Shown: positions 61,814 to 64,000 of the stretch, one piece after another | Numbering within the stretch: position 1 is the first letter of the stretch | Layout of the letters: every line of letters starts with the position of its first letter | Assembly: GCA_023442945.1 (NCBI GenBank) | Contig: JAEZWW010000018.1 | Location: forward strand, 1 to 64,000 | Reading direction: 5' to 3' | DNA: 64,000 bases | Origin: Pseudomonadota bacterium | Lineage (GTDB): Bacteria > Pseudomonadota > Gammaproteobacteria > Burkholderiales > Burkholderiaceae_C | Notes under the pieces: model-generated | Database searches by the model: none | What the model saw: the letters and a program-made list of their open reading frames with translations, nothing else | What the model was told of the DNA's origin: nothing | Program-made: the position numbers and the translations under genes

Positions 61814-64000
61814 TCAGGTCGACCCGAAGCCGCCACCGCCGGGCGTGTGGATCTCGAAGATATCGCCCGGCTGCATTTCGGCGCTGCCGATGTGCTGCAG
61901 CTCTTCGCGGCGTCCGTCGCTCCGTACGACACGGTTGAGACCCACCTCGCCCGCCTGCGCGCCAGCCATGCCAAAGGCGCCGCGCACGCGTCCGTTGCTC
62001 AAAATGCTGGCGGTCATCGGTTCCAGGAAGCGCAGCCGGCGCACGCCGCCATCGCCACCGTTCCACTGCCCCTTCCCACCCGATCCGCTGCGAATTTCGT
62101 AGCTCTCCAAACGCACCGGAAAACGCCATTCCAGCACTTCCGGGTCGGTCATGCGCGAATTCGTCATGTGCGTTTGCACGACGCTGGTGCCTGGGAAGCC
62201 GCCCACCAGCTGGCCCTGCGCGTCGAACACACCGCCCGCGCCCGACCCACCTGAAATCGTCTCGTAATACTGGTAGCGGTCGTTGCCGAATGTGAAGTTG
62301 TTCACCGTGCACTGGCTCGCGCCCATCAGGCCCAAGGCGCCGATGATGGTGTTGGTGATGCAGGTGGAGGTCTCGACGTTACCGGCCACCACGCTCGCCG
62401 GCGGGTTCGGGCGCAGCATCGAGCCTTCAGGGATCACGACCTCGATCGGCTTCAGGCAACCCGCGTTCAGCGGAATGTCGTCGTCCACCAGCATGCGGAA
62501 CACGTACAGCACGGCCGCCATGCACACCGCCGTCGGCGCGTTGAAGTTGTTGATCTGCTGCGGCGACGTGCCGGTGAAATCCACCTTGGCCGTGCGCGCT
62601 ACGCCGTCGATGGTCACCGCCACCTGAATCTGCGCGCCATTGTCCAGCGGCAGCGTGAACTGGCCGCCTTGCATGCGCGCCGCCAGCTGTGTGATCGCCC
62701 GGCGCACGGATTCCTCCGCATTGTCCTGCACGTGGCGCATGTACGCCTGCACCACGGGCAGGCCGAACTGCTGCACCATCTTGCGCAGCTCCTGCACGCC
62801 TTTTTCGTTGGCGGCGATCTGCGCCTTCAAGTCCGCCATGTTCTGCTGCGGGTTGCGGCTGGGGTATTCGCCACTGGCCAACAGCTCCAGCATCTCCTGC
62901 TCGCGCAGCGTCCCGCGATCGACCAGCTTGACGTTGTTGATCTGCACGCCCTCTTCCTCAATGCGGGTCGAGAACGGCGGCATGGAACCCGGCGAGATAC
63001 CGCCGATGTCCGCATGGTGGCCGCGCGAGCCCACGTAGAAGATCGGCGCCTGACCCTCGTCCAGGTACACCGGCGTGATCACCGTCACGTCGGGCAAATG
63101 CGTGCCGCCGTGGTAAGGGTCGTTCAGCACGTAGACGTCGCCCGGCTGCATGCGGCCTGCGTTCTCGCGGATGACGGTTTTGATGCTCTCGCCCATCGAA
63201 CCCAGGTGCACCGGCATGTGCGGTGCGTTGGCGATCAGGTTGCCCTCCGCGTCGAACAGCGCGCAGCTGAAGTCCAGCCGTTCCTTGATGTTGACCGAGT
63301 ACGCCGTGTTCTGCAGTTGCAGCCCCATCTGCTCGGCGATGTTCATGAACAGGTTGTTGAACACCTCCAGCAGCACCGGGTCCACCGTCGTGCCAGCGGC
63401 GAATTGCACAGCCCGTTCGGTGACGCGGTCCAACAGGATGTGGTCGTGTTCGGTCAAGCGGGCGCGCCAACCGGGTTCAACCACGGTGGTGGCGTTCTGT
63501 TCGGCGATGATGGCCGGGCCTTCGATGGCGTCACCAGGGCGCAGGTCTTCGCGCACGATCAGCGCGGCATCGTGCCACGCCGCCTTTCCGTCCACCCCGG
63601 CCGAGTACATGCGCACCGTGTCGCGCCGGGGCACCTCGCGCTCGGCTTGCAGCGCGTGCGTGCGCTCGGTCGGCGCGTCGCCCGCCACCACGGCCTCGAC
63701 CGACACGGCTTCGGCAATCAGCGCCTTGCCCTGCATCAGGAAGGCAAAGCGCTGGCGGTAAGCGTCTTCAAACGCGCGCACGATGTCGTGCAGGGCCTGC
63801 TCGTCGCTGACATGGCCGGCCTGCAGGTGCGGGAAGGGCACGATCAGCGCCGAGTCGGTGCCGTCGTAGCGCACGTGCACGCGCCGCAGCACGCGGATGT
63901 CGCCGCGGCTGACCTGTTGGCGCTCCAGCTCGCCCTGCGCTGCCATCGCCAGTTCGGCCAGGCGATCGCGCAGCGCGGGCATGTTCTCGGGCGACAGCGG
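61814..64000 (-). CDS. 5-oxoprolinase/hydantoinase family protein (5' end outside window)
   Basis: At least 728 residues in frame to the window edge; the codons before the first Met (63982) are open, so the gene continues beyond 64000. The visible N-terminal 200 residues are the end of a HyuA-type domain (ending about EPGWRARLTEHDH), and the rest is a complete HyuB-type domain: AEQMGLQLQNTAYSVNIKER, LNDPYHGGTHLPDVTVITPV, GHHADIGGISPGSMPP and the late SGSGGKGQWNGGDGGVRRLR. Fusion of HyuA and HyuB in one chain is the layout of ATP-dependent 5-oxoprolinase, which opens 5-oxoproline to glutamate. An N-methylhydantoinase-like activity is possible. Confidence 0.93.
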   Translation of the reverse strand, partial: PLSPENMPALRDRLAELAMAAQGELERQQVSRGDIRVLRRVHVRYDGTDSALIVPFPHLQAGHVSDEQALHDIVRAFEDAYRQRFAFLMQGKALIAEAVSVEAVVAGDAPTERTHALQAEREVPRRDTVRMYSAGVDGKAAWHDAALIVREDLRPGDAIEGPAIIAEQNATTVVEPGWRARLTEHDHILLDRVTERAVQFAAGTTVDPVLLEVFNNLFMNIAEQMGLQLQNTAYSVNIKERLDFSCALFDAEGNLIANAPHMPVHLGSMGESIKTVIRENAGRMQPGDVYVLNDPYHGGTHLPDVTVITPVYLDEGQAPIFYVGSRGHHADIGGISPGSMPPFSTRIEEEGVQINNVKLVDRGTLREQEMLELLASGEYPSRNPQQNMADLKAQIAANEKGVQELRKMVQQFGLPVVQAYMRHVQDNAEESVRRAITQLAARMQGGQFTLPLDNGAQIQVAVTIDGVARTAKVDFTGTSPQQINNFNAPTAVCMAAVLYVFRMLVDDDIPLNAGCLKPIEVVIPEGSMLRPNPPASVVAGNVETSTCITNTIIGALGLMGASQCTVNNFTFGNDRYQYYETISGGSGAGGVFDAQGQLVGGFPGTSVVQTHMTNSRMTDPEVLEWRFPVRLESYEIRSGSGGKGQWNGGDGGVRRLRFLEPMTASILSNGRVRGAFGMAGAQAGEVGLNRVVRSDGRREELQHIGSAEMQPGDIFEIHTPGGGGFGST

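Overview
The window is high-GC bacterial chromosome and looks like a betaproteobacterium of the order Burkholderiales, most likely family Comamonadaceae. The evidence is the gph-ubiG ... ompA-gyrA ... pheA-tyrA-aroA/cmk-rpsA-ihfB-lapA-lapB gene order, a tmRNA tag reading (A)ANDERFALAA, a fused AroA-Cmk protein, tandem Bug/TctC binding proteins and a TAT-exported formate dehydrogenase operon with DUF3305/DUF3306 genes. I cannot fix the genus.

Layout. 1-12.8 kb: the end of an Smr-domain gene, a secreted MORN-repeat protein with a C13-type caspase-fold protease domain, a truncated haemoglobin overlapping an MFS transporter gene, a patatin phospholipase, a CpdB-like periplasmic nucleotidase lipoprotein, an alpha/beta-hydrolase lipoprotein, and an FtsX-type permease with no ATPase gene beside it. 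12.9-23.9 kb: a formate dehydrogenase locus on the minus strand (DUF3305, DUF3306, a 713-residue poly-ferredoxin, a TorD-type chaperone; then a TAT-target peptide, the molybdopterin catalytic subunit, the Fe-S beta subunit, a small lipoprotein, the cytochrome b gamma subunit, an unknown secreted protein and fdhD). 24-29.2 kb: a carboxylate uptake and CoA module (enoyl-CoA hydratase, NDP-forming acyl-CoA ligase, two Bug proteins, one frameshifted). 29.3-38.5 kb: a wHTH protein with a nuclease-like motif, two thioesterases, a 2-hydroxyacid dehydrogenase, a soluble NAD-type formate dehydrogenase (FdsA plus an FdsG-FdsB fusion) divergent from a MerR regulator, and an orphan amino-acid binding protein. 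38.8-42.6 kb: iron genes (bacterioferritin, a Fur-box-controlled TonB receptor, PiuC). 42.9-45.3 kb: an FMN hydroxyacid oxidase and homogentisate dioxygenase. 45.6-61.7 kb: housekeeping block (ssrA, gph, ubiG, two unknown genes, ompA, gyrA, a DUF2059 gene, pheA, tyrA, aroA-cmk, rpsA, ihfB, lapA, lapB, a ComEA-like HhH gene). 61.8 kb to the end: an oxoprolinase/hydantoinase, cut by the window edge.

The most unusual signal is a dispersed repeat of about 50-70 bp, present in at least 18 places in both orientations. Its core is CTGCGCAG-n-CAGCTA, preceded by GCCCTACA and followed by an A/T-rich arm ending near ATAGCAAA. About ten copies lie between genes or on gene ends. About eight lie inside reading frames (DUF3306, the nuclease-like protein, FdsA twice, the FdsG-FdsB linker, the TonB receptor leader, the DUF2059 signal peptide and AroA). 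Four of the in-gene copies are read in the same orientation and phase, giving related peptides around A-Q-x-A. In fdhD and the MFS gene a copy supplies the last codons and the stop. This resembles in concept the protein-coding palindromic elements of Rickettsia; I know of no name for this family.

The two formate dehydrogenases differ in location and electron acceptor (periplasmic, to cytochrome b and quinone; cytoplasmic, to NAD). Only one FdhD sulfurtransferase gene is seen, so it may serve both.
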